DNA of 64,000 nt from Gadus chalcogrammus (taxonomy: Eukaryota; Chordata; Actinopteri; Gadiformes; Gadidae): positions 7,167,380-7,231,379 of the forward strand of contig NC_079432.1 of the NCBI RefSeq assembly GCF_026213295.1. The letters are read 5' to 3'. Below the pieces are notes generated by a model. That model was not told the origin of the DNA, made no database searches, and saw nothing but the letters and a program-made list of their open reading frames with translations. Numbering within the stretch: the first letter of the stretch is position 1; the number at the start of each line of letters is the position of its first letter. A program made the position numbers and the translations under genes. Below, one piece after another: positions 1-13,669 of the stretch.

Positions 1-728
1 TCACGTCATCCATTTCGGCCCAATCTGAGGACACGACCCGCGCTGTGGTTTCTTTATTGCCAACAACTTTTTATCTTCGATTGGATGGAACATTTACATG
101 TTCCAGCCAATCTAAGATAAAAAAGTTCCGTACACGTTTCCATACGGGGGGCTCTTAACCTGAACACAAAGTTTGCACAATCATGCATCTGCTGACATGA
201 TGGTGAGTTGGGACATAGGTTATGCATGGACTTTTGTACGTTTGCTTGAATATAATCACCTACAGTTCATTTCATGATGGTGAGCTGTAATGGGTTGTAC
301 ATGGACACGTGTATGTCCGCTCGAATATAATCACCTCCACTTTTCGTGAATTCTACATGACACCATATGTCCACCCTGTAAACATTAACCTTCTGAAGGC
401 ATAAACATGAAACTTTGGTCTTGAGACATGCGAAGAAGGCAGATAAGTGCACTGAGATAGTAGATACAGAAGGGGTAGTCTAGACAGTTACTGAAATGAT
501 TGCATTGTACTGCAGGTGCGGATGAAGGGAACATGCTACATGCCTACATAATGGTATGGTTGGTGCCCTGTGTCAATGAGTAACTCCAACTCTTTGATCA
601 AGCAGTCCTACTGTGTTATAGACAAAGTTCTGCTGGAAGACGGCACAGAGCCTGTGCCGGAAACCAGGAACCGACTTTGTGTTGCCCAAGTACGCCCTTC
701 CAGATCCCCGCTTCCAGCAAACATATTG
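1..728. other. Non-coding stretch with palindrome and weak tandem duplication
   Basis: No gene is recognised here. A near-perfect inverted repeat lies at 65-127: two arms of about 29 bases, each containing an AACTTTTTATCTT-like block and a GGAACAT core, can fold into one hairpin. At 196-268 and 273-346 two diverged direct copies share a CATGATGGTGAG start and a GAATATAATCACCT end. No coding signal is visible. Confidence 0.5.
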
Positions 729-955
729 GTCGAAGCAAATATGGAATCAACAAATATGAAACCAACAAAAATGGAGCAAACAAATATGAAATCAACAAAT
801 ATGAAACCAACAAATAGGAAACCAACAAATATGAAATAAACAAATATGTACCCAACAGATATAAAAACCAACAAATATGAAACCAACAAATAGGAAATCA
901 ACAAACATGAAAATAACAAATATGAAACCAACAAATATGAAGAAAACAAAGTGTA
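729..955. repeat. Minisatellite, about 15-bp unit
   Basis: Roughly fifteen imperfect copies of an A-rich unit (core AACAAATATGAAACC) run head to tail. The open frames across it give a meaningless (TNMKP)n or hydrophobic repeat, depending on strand, so no protein is called. It ends abruptly at unique sequence on the right. Confidence 0.85.
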
Positions 956-959
956 ATGC

Positions 960-1700
960 CCGTTCAACCAGACTCCAGCTGGTCTGCAATCAGACGTTAG
1001 ATATTAGTTATTTATGCATTCATCTTAATTGTGAAATTAATATAAAGTTTGATTTGTGAGACTTTGTGAGACCCGCGAGTGCAAGCGTGCTTTCAATTCG
1101 GACAAAAGACACACTTTAAGCGATGACCACATGTTTCACCACATTCATTTAGATAACCAATAGGAACCCTGTGTACGTGCGAAATGTGCAGAAGACCCTG
1201 CGGCGGGCCCCTTTGGTGGACGAGCAGAGGAATTTGAGATATGAACTATTCTCAGCACCTGGACATTCATCAAACATGACGACCATGAATGGGGACCATA
1301 TGCTGCACTTAAAGTGACGTAGTACGTTGCCTCCTGACACTGTGTGTTCAACCATCAATGGTTTTCACTGTTCATTAAAGGTACTATAAATAATTTATGG
1401 GTGACATGGTTGCTGATTATAACCCATATATCTTTCCATAAAAATTGCAGGATTTATATGGGGCATTTGCTCACGTAAAAGGACAATGTCAAGGAAAATA
1501 ATCTCGACACCCACAACTCGCGGTTCATTGTTATACAAGCGGTTTTCAGTCTTAACTCTCAAGATAAAGTCTGTTTTAACATGTGACTTTGTGTTACACT
1601 GTATTGATATATCTTTATTTGTTATTAAGCAGATTAACCCTGATGGGTTTGGCGAATGTAAATGCTACTTGTGTCCAAACAACCATTTCAGTCGCACACT
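960..1700. other. No recognisable feature
   Basis: Both strands show only short open frames without domain features or splice context. No RNA gene or repeat family is recognised. Confidence 0.4.
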
Positions 1701-2068
1701 TTATGAACTTCCAACCCAGTCTCAAGGAAATACGTGACACTGTCACGGCATTTAATCTATTCATTCGTGATCTGGGACACGTAATTTCAATTTTTTCGTG
1801 CCAAGAAGCACATGACAGCTATTGGCCACCCGTTTCTACTTTCACATTTGATTCTGAGATATTGTGACAATTCACGGATATATTTAATGCAGGTGCGCTG
1901 CTCTGTAGGCAAACCGCGACGGAAAACAAGGTAGCTGCTTCATTGCTTCTTTTTAGAATGAGTGTGAAATTTGTTGAAATTATGTCTCCCAGATCACGAA
2001 TGAATAGATTAAATGACGTGACGTGACAGTGTCACGTATTTCCGTGAGACTGGGTTGGAACTTCTACT
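1700..2068. mobile_element. Foldback (inverted-repeat) MITE-like element
   Basis: The segments at about 1703-1800 and 1960-2066 are inverted copies of each other over roughly 95 bases. Both carry CCAACCCAGTCTCA, then AAATACGTGACACTGTCACG, then a block with TTCATTCGTGATCTGGGA. About 160 bases lie between the arms and no coding sequence is present. This is the form of a non-autonomous DNA transposon or foldback element; the superfamily is not resolved because target duplications are unclear. Confidence 0.6.
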
Positions 2069-2288
2069 CCATGGATTGATGGCTCTCAGATTAACCCCAG
2101 TTTATAAGAATTAAAATGCTAAATAATCCCTGTTAAAGTGACCCAATAAAGGGGGCTTTTCCTGACCTATTACGATAATGCATGCATTCCTGTTGGTTTA
2201 AGCCTGCTGTGGCCTAAACCCTTATGTTTCACGTAACTTGTGCACTGAACATTAGGCTATATGCTTTATGCAATATTATTAGTCTAGT

Positions 2289-2840
2289 CTGTTTACTTAC
2301 TTTAGTCTTTTTCTCACTCTTGGGAAAACAATTGTGTGCCTGTTTTCAGAAAGGATGTATTTTACATCGCTTCTTGATAATGAATTATTTCTACTCCTAC
2401 TAGTTAGGGGTCATTTGAACAAAACAATTATAGTAACACTTCTAATAGTAGGCTAACTGTAACAAAAGCAACCTTTATTTGCAAAGCAGTTTTAAAAGCA
2501 AAAAGCTTTTAGCTTTTGAAAATTAAGAAAACACTCACGAAAAGCATCTGTTTAATCATATGATTGAATCGCCATATAATATCAATAAATACAAAGGCAA
2601 AACAAATTTGAATTATATGAAACTTAATTTTGCTTTTTTATATATAAACAGCATTTGCTTGATTAATTGCAACCCCGCGGCAAAACCCGGTCTGTTTATG
2701 TATCCTTGGAACTTTTGTCCACACTTGAATACACAGAGCACTAATTGCGAGGAGATTGGGAACATGTGGCTACAAAGTCTTCCCAGAATGAGCGATATGC
2801 GCTATTTGATAAAAAAAAAAATCAACAACCATATTATGCA
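2289..2840 (+). repeat. Segmental duplication block 1 (copy 1)
   Basis: This block is closely similar, in the same orientation, to 25325-25880. Shared landmarks include the CTGTTTACTTACTTTAGTC start, a run of AAAGCAAAAAGCTTTTAGC, and the GATATGCGCTATTTGAT end. Copy 1 then carries about 800 extra bases (2841-3644) before homology resumes. Confidence 0.8.
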
Positions 2841-3644
2841 ATATTATCAGGAAGTTAATCAGCACCAGGCAGTCAGTTCACCTCTTGGCGTACCTCTCTG
2901 TGTTCACACAATGGCAACGCTGTGGAACGCGATACACTGCTGCCAATTTGGGGGAGGAAATAGGGTGTTGAGGGGTGGTGGGGCAAGGGGTGGGAGAACA
3001 CAACAATAAAGAAACCCAAATCCCACACAATCGATGGGACTCACAAAATGTGAGAGCCAAATCTTTGAGCAGAAGTTCAATTCGAGACAAAAATGACGGG
3101 AACTGAACATAGCACTGGCAACGAGCGGTATCTACTCTTCGGCCCGTACCGCCCCTCTGCTCTTCCATGCAACACAAAGACCGACCATGCTGACATTATC
3201 AACGTGGGGGTTCCCGGTCACATCCTAACCCCGAGTCGAAGCCTGGCTCGCGACCGTTCAATCGAAACGTTTTCATTTTGACACAGGGACCTCGCACGCC
3301 GTCCGATCGGCGGGCATTGCTTTGGTCCAGCGTGCTCCGACCCCTGAGAAGCGTGGCCTTGCCCTTCCTCTTTCCTGTACTCCTTCGCCACCAGAACCAG
3401 GTCAGGCTCTCCCTGTCCCGGCATGACCTCCTCTCTGTGGTGGAGTGGGGGGGAAACTTTGTGGGATGGTTAGGCAATCATGGCAGCCCCCACTGCCCTA
3501 TTATATTGTACCGTTCCCCCCCCCCCCCCCCCCCCACCACAACCCCTTACCACTATTTCTCTTCTCATATCAACCGAAGCCTGTCTGGCGGCTGCTCAGA
3601 TGACTGACGTCTACAAGAGGGTGACAATAACAGAAGTACGGCGG
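2841..3644. other. Insertion in copy 1 of the segmental duplication, content unknown
   Basis: This segment is absent from the second copy, where about 25880 joins the block homologous to 3645. It contains GC-richer sequence and a C-run at about 3517-3535. Open frames of 99-149 codons occur on both strands, but none shows a recognisable domain or splice context, so none is called as a gene. Confidence 0.45.
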
Positions 3645-4215
3645 TCATATTTCATAGGAGACTTGTTTGTGCCAATGTGCGGGTGTGGTCTGTCTGTGTG
3701 TGTGTGTGTGTGGGTGCGTGTGTGTGTCTGTGTGTGTGTGTGTGTGTGTATGGGCAAAGTCAGAGTGTATCACAAAGCCTCCTTAGTGTGCAGGACATTA
3801 AGTCAGGGACGGCGTTTCCAGGCTGTTGTTTATGTATCCTATCGTAGAAGCGCATGTAAACAAGCGGCCCCTCTATGATAGAACAAGGACATGTTCTTTT
3901 CCCCCTTTCTACGACAGGGCATAGGGCAAGGGTCAAACGTGTCAGAGATTGAACGTTAGTAAGTGAGTGAATTGCATAAGCTTGTAAAACACATTGCTAC
4001 ATATGATGTGTGTGTGTGTGCGTGCGTTCATGTGAGTTTCTGTGTGTGTGTTTGTGTTTGTTTGTGTGTGTTTGTGTGTGTACGTATGTGCATTTTTATG
4101 TGTGTGTGTTCGTGGGGCACGTAAGTGTGTGTGTGTGTGTGTGTGCGCGCACGTGTGTGTGTGTTTGTCTGCACATATATCCCCGACCGTGTTTTTCAGG
4201 TTGGTGCTCATCCGT
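3645..4215 (+). repeat. Segmental duplication block 2 (copy 1), TG-rich
   Basis: This block is similar to 25885-26470. It includes TTCATAGGAGACTTGTTTGTG, the GAAGCGCATGTAAACAAGCGGCC segment and the GTCAGAGATTGAACGTTAGTAAGTGAGTG segment. TG-rich simple repeats occupy 3695-3750 and 4009-4170. Cys/Val and His/Thr open frames here are products of the TG/CA repeat. Confidence 0.75.
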
Positions 4216-6428
<2,213 letters not shown>

Positions 6429-6706
6429 CCGACTGACTCTTTAATACACTTTACCGTTTACTGCACTGGATAACTATTCAAATGTTTAGTCATGCATAAC
6501 TTCATATTAATTGTTTGGCTAAACTTGATCATATTTTTTTTTTCTGAGCCACACTGGCGCTCAAAGCTTTATGTAGGCAGTTTCAGGATGACGTAGTCGG
6601 ACAACTACAGGATGTAGTTAAAGCTGATGACAATACAGGCCTGAAGCTAAGATACAAAAGGATTGTGGATGATGTTGTCAACAACTGCATGTGGCCTCAT
6701 GAGACT
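6429..6706 (+). repeat. Local duplication adjoining GA tract, copy 1
   Basis: About 275 bases immediately after the GA tract recur almost unchanged at 8193-8465, also directly after a GA tract. Both run from GCCGACTG to GCATGTGGCCTCAT. Confidence 0.9.
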
Positions 6707-8112
6707 TTTTTGAGCTGTAAGGTTCCAATGAGAGTATGACTCTACCTATCTATATATCTAGTCAGCTATCTATCTGCTTACAATTCCGTCCACTTTAATC
6801 ACTTTGGATCACTCTGGCTAAGAACTATCTGATCAAAAAATCCAAAGACATGCAATAACTCAACCATGAAGAACACTACTATATGGAATGCTACAAATAT
6901 CTTCAAAAAAATAAATGTTGATGTTTCTAATACTATATATTCTAATATTTCTATAAAATTATACATGTCGAATTTTTGGAATACATTTTTATCAATGACT
7001 ACTATAATGTATTACGCATAATAACGCACAATAGCTTGTTTTACAGAAAGGCAAATTCAGTCAAGAAAGTAACGAGGAAGTCAAGTGCAACTGTATTTGT
7101 CCATATTCCAAAGTTTATGGAAGCCCATATTCTCTGAAACCATTTAGTTGAGAACTGAACACGCAAAGGGACGCAGCGCTGTTAAGATCAAATACCATTG
7201 ACTGTAATATGAGGCAATATGCTTACATGTATCAACGATTCTATTATGGATGTCGTCCAACTTTTTAGAACTTCAGAATTAAAATCATCCCTGGAGCTAC
7301 TACTATCTCTTGTCACGTAGCCAAACTGTATGTTGCCTCATCAGACCTTGAATAGCCTTTCCTCGTCAATAGAATAACATTATTGTGAAACAGCATTTGA
7401 AAAGGGTTTTGTACCTCGAGTTCTAAAAAGATAGATTACTTAGAATACATAATGGCTTATCAATAACCAAAACCATGCATTTGACCCCATTACCAGAGCA
7501 TATACAGTTCACAGCCCCTTCCCCATAGGCTAAGAATTGACATGTGTGCAGTCTGTTGCAATCGGCTCTTGTGAAATCTTGCAAGAGTCATAATTTTGCG
7601 GACCCAAAGGTCAGGTGCCATGGGGGCTGTCCTGCCATGTAGGTATCACCTAAGGACACTGAATGTGCATGTTCTCAACCATACAGCGTAAGCAGAAAAC
7701 GATTATAAAGGAAAAACAACTACGCCACGCTGATAAAAATGCTTTTCTTGCCACTAGTCAATTTGATGATGTTAAACCTGCACCTTGGAACCTTATCCCT
7801 GTAGCAATCACCTTGGAATCGTCTTAAGAATAAAACCCCTCCGAACACATAGTGCCTCTGTTCTTTCTAGTGCCAAAATTCACGTGGTGGGTCTAGTGAT
7901 GTGCATTTATTAAAACAAACACCTCCTGCAATCCACAATTGATGCATTCTGACCACAACCATTTTTGTTTGAGAGTTATTCAGACAAAGACTTAGACGTA
8001 GACATGAGACTTATATTCTACTAGTGTGGACACAATTTCATCTCTTATTCTAGTTGTAGTGGATGCTTTGATTGTTTGTGCTCGTTGCAAGTCATTTTCA
8101 ATGTTTAGAATG

Positions 8113-8115
<3 letters not shown>
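6707..8115. other. No gene seen
   Basis: AT-rich non-coding sequence between the two GA-tract copies. No domain-bearing frame or RNA gene is recognised. Confidence 0.4.
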
Positions 8116-8194
<79 letters not shown>

Positions 8195-8465
8195 GACTGT
8201 CTCTTTAATACACTTTACCGTTTACTGCACTGGATAACTATTCAAATGTTTAGTCATGCATAACTTCATATTAATTGTTTGGCTAAACTTGATCATACTT
8301 TTTTTTTTCTGAGCCACACTGGCGCTCAAAGCTTTATGTAGGCAGTTTCAGGATGACGTAGTCGGACAACTACAGGATGTAGTTAAAGCTGATGACAATA
8401 CAGGCCTGAAGCTAAGATACAAAAGGATTGTGGATGATGTTGTCAACAACTGCATGTGGCCTCAT
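8116..8465 (+). repeat. (GA)n microsatellite plus local duplication, copy 2
   Basis: A GA tract at 8116-8192 is followed by a near-identical copy of 6429-6706. The pair suggests a local duplication whose left boundary lies inside the GA tract. Confidence 0.9.
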
Positions 8466-8558
8466 TGCATGGAGAGGCGGTTATTGCACTTACTATGGTC
8501 ACAATTTAGCTAGGCTTGGTATTTCAAGCCTGTTCACCATTTTCATGGAGCAGCATTT

Positions 8559-9930
8559 AATAATAATAATAATAATAATAATCTTTAATTATACAGCACT
8601 TTTCTAAACAAAGTTACAAAGTGCTTTATAGATAAAAATGAAAGAAGGCTAAACAACCAAACAAAAATAAAATGTCTAACAACAATTGGTCTTTTTTCTT
8701 TTTTTTTTTGCAATCATATAACAAAAAATACAAGAAATGAAAAGTGTACCAGGCAAAACATATAATATTTTCACTTAAATAAACTCAGGCTTTGCGGTAC
8801 AGGTGAGTCTTAAGGAGGGACCTAAAAGATGTCGCTGAATCAGCTAACGTTATTTGCTCAGGCAATGCATTCCAAAGCCTTGGGGCTAACACAGAAAAAT
8901 ACCTGTTCCCTTTAGCAGCAAGCCGGGACTCAGGAATAGTTAGTAAACCTTTGCCTGCAGAACTTAATGTTTGAGTAGGACAATAGGGCACAAGTATTTC
9001 AGAGATGTAATAGGAGAAAGGCGATGGAGAGCTTTAAAAGTTAGCAATATCATTTTTAAATTAATTCTCCAGCAAATTGGGAGCAAGCGAAGGGATGCAA
9101 GAATTGGAGTAATGTGTTCACACCTATTAGTTTTGGTTAGGAGCCTGGCAGCAGTATTATGTACTATTTGAAGCCTATGTATGGACTTTAGGGTGAGGCA
9201 AGTGAAAAGACTGTTGCAATAGTCCAGGCATGAGGAGATAAAGGAATGTATGATAGTTTCTGTGTCTGTTAATGATAGAATTTTGGAAATATTCCTTAAT
9301 TGATAAAAACAAGATTGAACTAGCTTTGCAAAGTGTTTTTCAAAAAATGTTGGATTGTTAATTTAGATTGTTGTCAAACCAGATACCAAAATTCTTGGCA
9401 ACAGGTTTGACTCTATCCTTTAAGTGACCTAAGAATGGCGAAATGTGTTTGTTTGACATGTGCTGTGATCTAATGATAAGTATCTCAGTTTATCTGAATT
9501 TAGCTGGAGAAAGTTATTTGACATCCAATTTCTAACATCATTAAGGCAGTTATTCAGAGAAGAAAGCCTACTAGGATCTGAGGATCTAAGAGGAAGGTAC
9601 ATTTGTGTATCATCTGCACAGAAATGAAAAGAAACACCATGTTTCTGAACTATGTGAGCATGTATAAGCAAAATAAAATAGGTCCCAAAACAGACCCCTG
9701 TGGTACACCATATTTAACGGAAGAAAAATAAGACGTATAGTTGTTTACTGGGCTAAGGTCCAGGAGTATCAGGACAGAGCACAAGCCCTCATCAGCTATT
9801 CTTAAAAGGTCATTGGTAACTTTCAGCAGTGCTGTTTCAGTGCTATGTTTTTATCAGAAGCCAGATTGAAACCTCTCAAAATGTTGTTACTTTACAAGGC
9901 AGAAGGAAGTTGATTGATTTAAGCACGGCT
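8559..9930 (-). mobile_element. L2/CR1-type LINE fragment, 5'-truncated and broken
   Basis: Read on the minus strand, this is the 3' part of a non-LTR retrotransposon of the L2-like group. From 9840 down to 9740 there is the T-E-T-A-L-L-K-V-T-N-D and L-I-L-L-D-L-S stretch of the reverse transcriptase. After a gap that removes much of the palm, a frame at 9671-9429 carries F-C-A-D-D-T-Q-M-Y (the A-x-D-D catalytic motif) and N-W-M-S-N-N-F-L-Q-L-N. The frame at 8991-8785 carries the ORF2 C-terminal W-N-A-L-P-E-Q and S-F-R-S-L-L-K-T-H-L. The 3' untranslated tail ends in a (TAA)n tract at 8559-8583, in the poly-tail position. Stops and frameshifts separate the pieces, so it is dead. Confidence 0.85.
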
Positions 9931-9935
9931 AAATG

Positions 9936-10545
9936 TGAATGACGACTTCAACTCCGCTTTTCATGAACCAAAACGATATATAGGGAAAAGTTTATGTAGC
10001 TTTTCCTGGTATGACGCATGTGTTTGTGCGTGCATGCGTGTGTGGGGGGTTTTTGTATGGAATTTCTGTTTGTGTGTCTATGGGTGTGTGTGAGTGTAAG
10101 AGTGCACTGTCCGTGCACGTGTGTGTGCATGTGTACGTATGCGTGCGTGTCTGTATGTGTGTGTGTGTGCTCGTTACAAGACGAAGCAAGTCCTTCTAGT
10201 CCAGCCCTGGGCCCTTCATGCCTTTTCTCCCACTGAGAAGTTAGTCAATCTATTTTTAAGGCAGCAGCCGCTGACAGGAATCTAGTACACTTGCTCACAT
10301 GGACCATAATGATTACATTATCCTCCTGAAACTGATTAGAAATGGCGATGTTATCTGTCTCCAAGATGGTCATACCACATATGCAGAGCAGAGAAGCAAA
10401 GAGGTCTACTCTCTCTTCCCTGAAGTGCTGTTAACTGTTTGGTCCGGAATAAGACGTGCATACTCTATCAACTTTATTCATTACACAAGAAGTAAAGGTA
10501 CAGAGGAAGCCTATTAGCAGGAATACATCTGTGAATTTGTTCACG
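9936..10545 (+). repeat. Segmental duplication block 3 (copy 1)
   Basis: This block is similar to 26594-27723, from AACTCCGCTTTTCATGAACC to GCCTATTAGCAGGAATAC. It includes TG-rich DNA and a 72-codon frame from 10299. The frame is equally conserved in the other copy, but only because the DNA itself is nearly identical. Copy 2 carries an extra LINE insertion (27010-27298) that copy 1 lacks. Confidence 0.85.
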
Positions 10546-11570
10546 TTGAATAAAACATTTCATAATTTAAGTTAAATAAGAAAATTATGCATTCGAATAT
10601 TTATTCATTTGCATAAAAAAGCAAGATATCCTGAACAAAATCAACAGAAAAACAATGAACAAGAGAGCGTAGTAAGTTTAAATGATCTGGAGGAGGTACT
10701 GAAAGAGTGATGCGTGAAATCAACATTTGCAGGTCAAGACACAGGTCTCGTAAACTCACACCCTGTCGAGTATAGCCCTGGGAAATAGAGTTAGACATTT
10801 AAGGTCCTTTAATCACAACATTGGAGAGGTGGCAGTGGAAGAGCACTGTTTTTCTTCTTCTCCTATGCTGCATTAACAGACATCTGTAAATAAAAAACGG
10901 ACGTAATTTCATAGCTTCCCGTTACAGGTCGCCGCCACTGCCCAAAACATGCACCAGATTTACGGGGTTGTTTTTACCGCTTTGACAACGGTGATTAATC
11001 TCATCGTCGTAGTTCATGTTCAGGGGGCGGGGGGGGGGGGGGGGGGGGGGTTAGGCGTCTCCGGTGTGTGTGTGTCTGGGTGGTCTAGACGCTTCAAGTT
11101 CTCTTGCTGAAGACTCATTAGGCCAGGTCCACCACAACAAAACAAATATGAACTTGAGGTCGCAGGAACGAATTGCCTACGAGATGACTTAGACACAAGA
11201 ATCTGCTTGATTGTCAACAGAGAGGCCTTTTGAAGTCAGGGCGACCCTCTGAAACAACAACAGTTCCGAGCACTGCCGCCCAGCAATGAAGGCTGACCGA
11301 GTCCTGACCAAGAGCGACTCACTAAATCATGCTCCTTCAGCCCCGGGTTGTTGCTCTGGCTCGCTGGTTTCCTATTCATGTGGCCAGTGGGGCATCTGAC
11401 ATTAGCGGCAATACAAAACAATGGACTGAAATGGACTCCGCCCATTTCATCACTGTTTAACATAAATCTTATTTGCCGTTATCTTCAGTGATGACGTGTC
11501 TCAAGGACTGTTCTGGTCATGGTTTTTGATTTGTTTCAGTTTGTTTTTTTCTCGATGCTGTCCTTGCTTG

Positions 11571-11616
<46 letters not shown>

Positions 11617-12840
11617 TTTTTTTATCTCCCTCGTGTCTCTGCCAGCTCATTATCCTGCTCACACTGTATCGTGCTTCCTTTGTTTTTTTGTTTCTTTGTA
11701 TGTCCTATTCGGCATGCTCCCCTAATACCCTCACGTCATGCTGTACACGCTTTGTCGATTGATGGTCTAGATTTCATTCATAACCTCGTGGACTCCGATT
11801 TGAAGGCCATAAAAAAACAATTGATGTCAGAACGATATCTTCTGAAATCTACAGCTGCGGTGTCTGGGTGATTGAGTGGAGGTAGACTTCTGTCAGTTGG
11901 CGGACAGAAAACCGCAGTTGAAAGCTAACAAGAATGAGTTACCTAACAAGGTTTTTCACAACAAGATTTATATAAGAATATCGTTGGGCTGTCTTCCTAT
12001 TGTTCGGCGGTACAATGACACCCCCGTGCGTTCACTAAGTGGTATTGCTTATCTAATTTCGGTTGCCATTCATGAATGCATATATTAAGTCTTGCATTTA
12101 TGCAGTCCCCCTATCACCCATGACGCACACGTTCATGCACCCACCCCCACACCACAAAAAAACCTAAGCTATCACGCAGGATGATTCTCCCTGCTGCTCC
12201 CTTGCATTTACAATTTTCGCCATCCAGTAGACCACCCGCCCCTTCCCAAATCCACCCTCTTCTGTTCCTAATAATCACCTGCTCGTCTTGCACCAGCTGT
12301 TATTTTATTCTCCATATTTTTCCACTACCCTCCCTCTCTAGCCCACGGACTCTCTCTCCCCCTTATACAAGGCCATCTCTTTCTCTCTCTCTTCCCCCTT
12401 CTCTCCCTCTCCCACCTAGTCCATCTCTCTCTCCCCCCTCTCTCCCTAGTTCCATCGCCCTCTGTCCGTTCCATCAATTTGTTCTCTCTCCCTCTTGATC
12501 CTCCTCCACCCCCATCATTTTCTTTTTATCCCGGCTGATTGTCTCTGCTCGCGCCATCTGAGGCTGTGGAGCCGGGCCGGCGGAGCTCCAAGTTTACCCA
12601 GCAGCACGCGTCACTAACAAGGGAGTGCACAGCACTCCCAAAATAGCCCAGCCGCAAATCGGTGAATGGGGCCCCAGTGGCTGTTGCCAAGGACGGATTG
12701 TAACAACAAAATGTTTTATTTTGGGTCCCTTTTTTTTTGTATGCGTTTTGAGATCAGAGGCAAGCAACAAAATCCTTATTTCTATATGGAACACATCAGC
12801 TATGTAAAATTTCTTATGTTTTTGTACGATGAATGAATGT
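10546..12840. other. No gene seen; low-complexity patches
   Basis: The stretch contains a G-run at 11024-11050, a (TC)n tract at 11574-11611 and a pyrimidine-rich tract at about 12300-12500. Open frames across the pyrimidine tracts are Ser/Leu/Pro-rich artefacts. No domain or RNA gene is recognised. Confidence 0.45.
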
Positions 12841-12841
12841 G

Positions 12842-13067
12842 TTTTGTGTGTCTGTGTGTGTGTGTGTGTGTCAGTGTGTATGTGTGCGTCTGTGTACGTA
12901 TGTGTGTGTGTACGTGTGTGTGTGTGTGTACGTGTGTGTGTGTGTGTATGTGTGTGTATGTGTGCGCGGGCGCGCGTGTGTGTGTGTGTGTGTGTGTGTG
13001 TACGTGTGTGTGTACGTGTACGTGTACGTGTGCGTGCGTGCGTGCGTGTACGTGTGTGTGTGCGTAA
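12842..13067. repeat. Compound (TG)n/(TACG) microsatellite
   Basis: TG repeats interrupted by TACG, GCGC and CGTG units. Cys/Val frames (plus) and His/Thr frames (minus) are artefacts. Confidence 0.95.
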
Positions 13068-13415
13068 GCGAGCAATGAGGATTTCAGCGTAGGATTATGA
13101 TTGCTGCTTCGTCGCCTGTCAGACCCACAGCACGACTCCGTCCATTAAGAAACAGAAGGCGTAGCAGCAGCATCCCACACTTATTTTCACCTGAGCCGTT
13201 GAGAACCATGTCATCAATGGGAGATGACGAATGAATTAGCCATTTACTAGAGCCAGGGGTGTCCAAAGAACTGGCAGTTCTGAGATGGGGGGGGGCGGGG
13301 AGGGCGATACCCCCTTAAGAAAAAGCTTTACTGCCCTCAGTGGCTCAGCTGTGTTTGGAGTTCAAAATTATTATTGGTGAATATCATTTAGCAAATTATT
13401 ATGCATAGGCGTATA
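13068..13415. other. No gene seen
   Basis: Short non-coding stretch with a G-run at 13287-13302. Nothing else is recognised. Confidence 0.4.
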
Positions 13416-13502
13416 ATGCAACAACAAGGATCTCTTGTGTTAACCGATGTAAGTCGCTTTGGATAAAAGCGTCTGCTAAATGCCCTAAATGTAAATGTAA
13501 AT
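13416..13502 (+). mobile_element. Fish SINE 3' tail fragment
   Basis: The segment around 13448-13500 (GTAAGTCGCTTTGGATAAAA, then GCGTCTGCTAAATGCC and TAAATGTAAATG) is the widely dispersed 3' end of a tRNA-derived teleost SINE. The tRNA-like head is not seen next to it. Confidence 0.7.
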
Positions 13503-13669
13503 CTCTGCATTTAAGACAAAATCCGATTTCATATTACTTACAATTAATTTGGCAAAAAAGAACACAAAGAAATGATGAAATAGAAATATGTCCAGCACAG
13601 GCTTACCAATCAAGTTTTAGATTCCTGTGTGAAGCTGGCCAAACATTTGTATTTAATTGCAAAAAGGAA
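13503..13669. other. No feature
   Basis: AT-rich spacer between the SINE tail and the LINE fragment. Confidence 0.4.

Noticed and set aside
570..967. T-N-M-K-P repeat protein and its hydrophobic opposite-strand frames
   Set aside because: Translation of a 15-bp minisatellite.
3199..3607. Frames of 92-109 codons at 3199-3607
   Set aside because: No domain, no splice signals, interrupted by a C-run; absent from the duplicate copy. I cannot exclude an exon of an unknown gene but do not support it.
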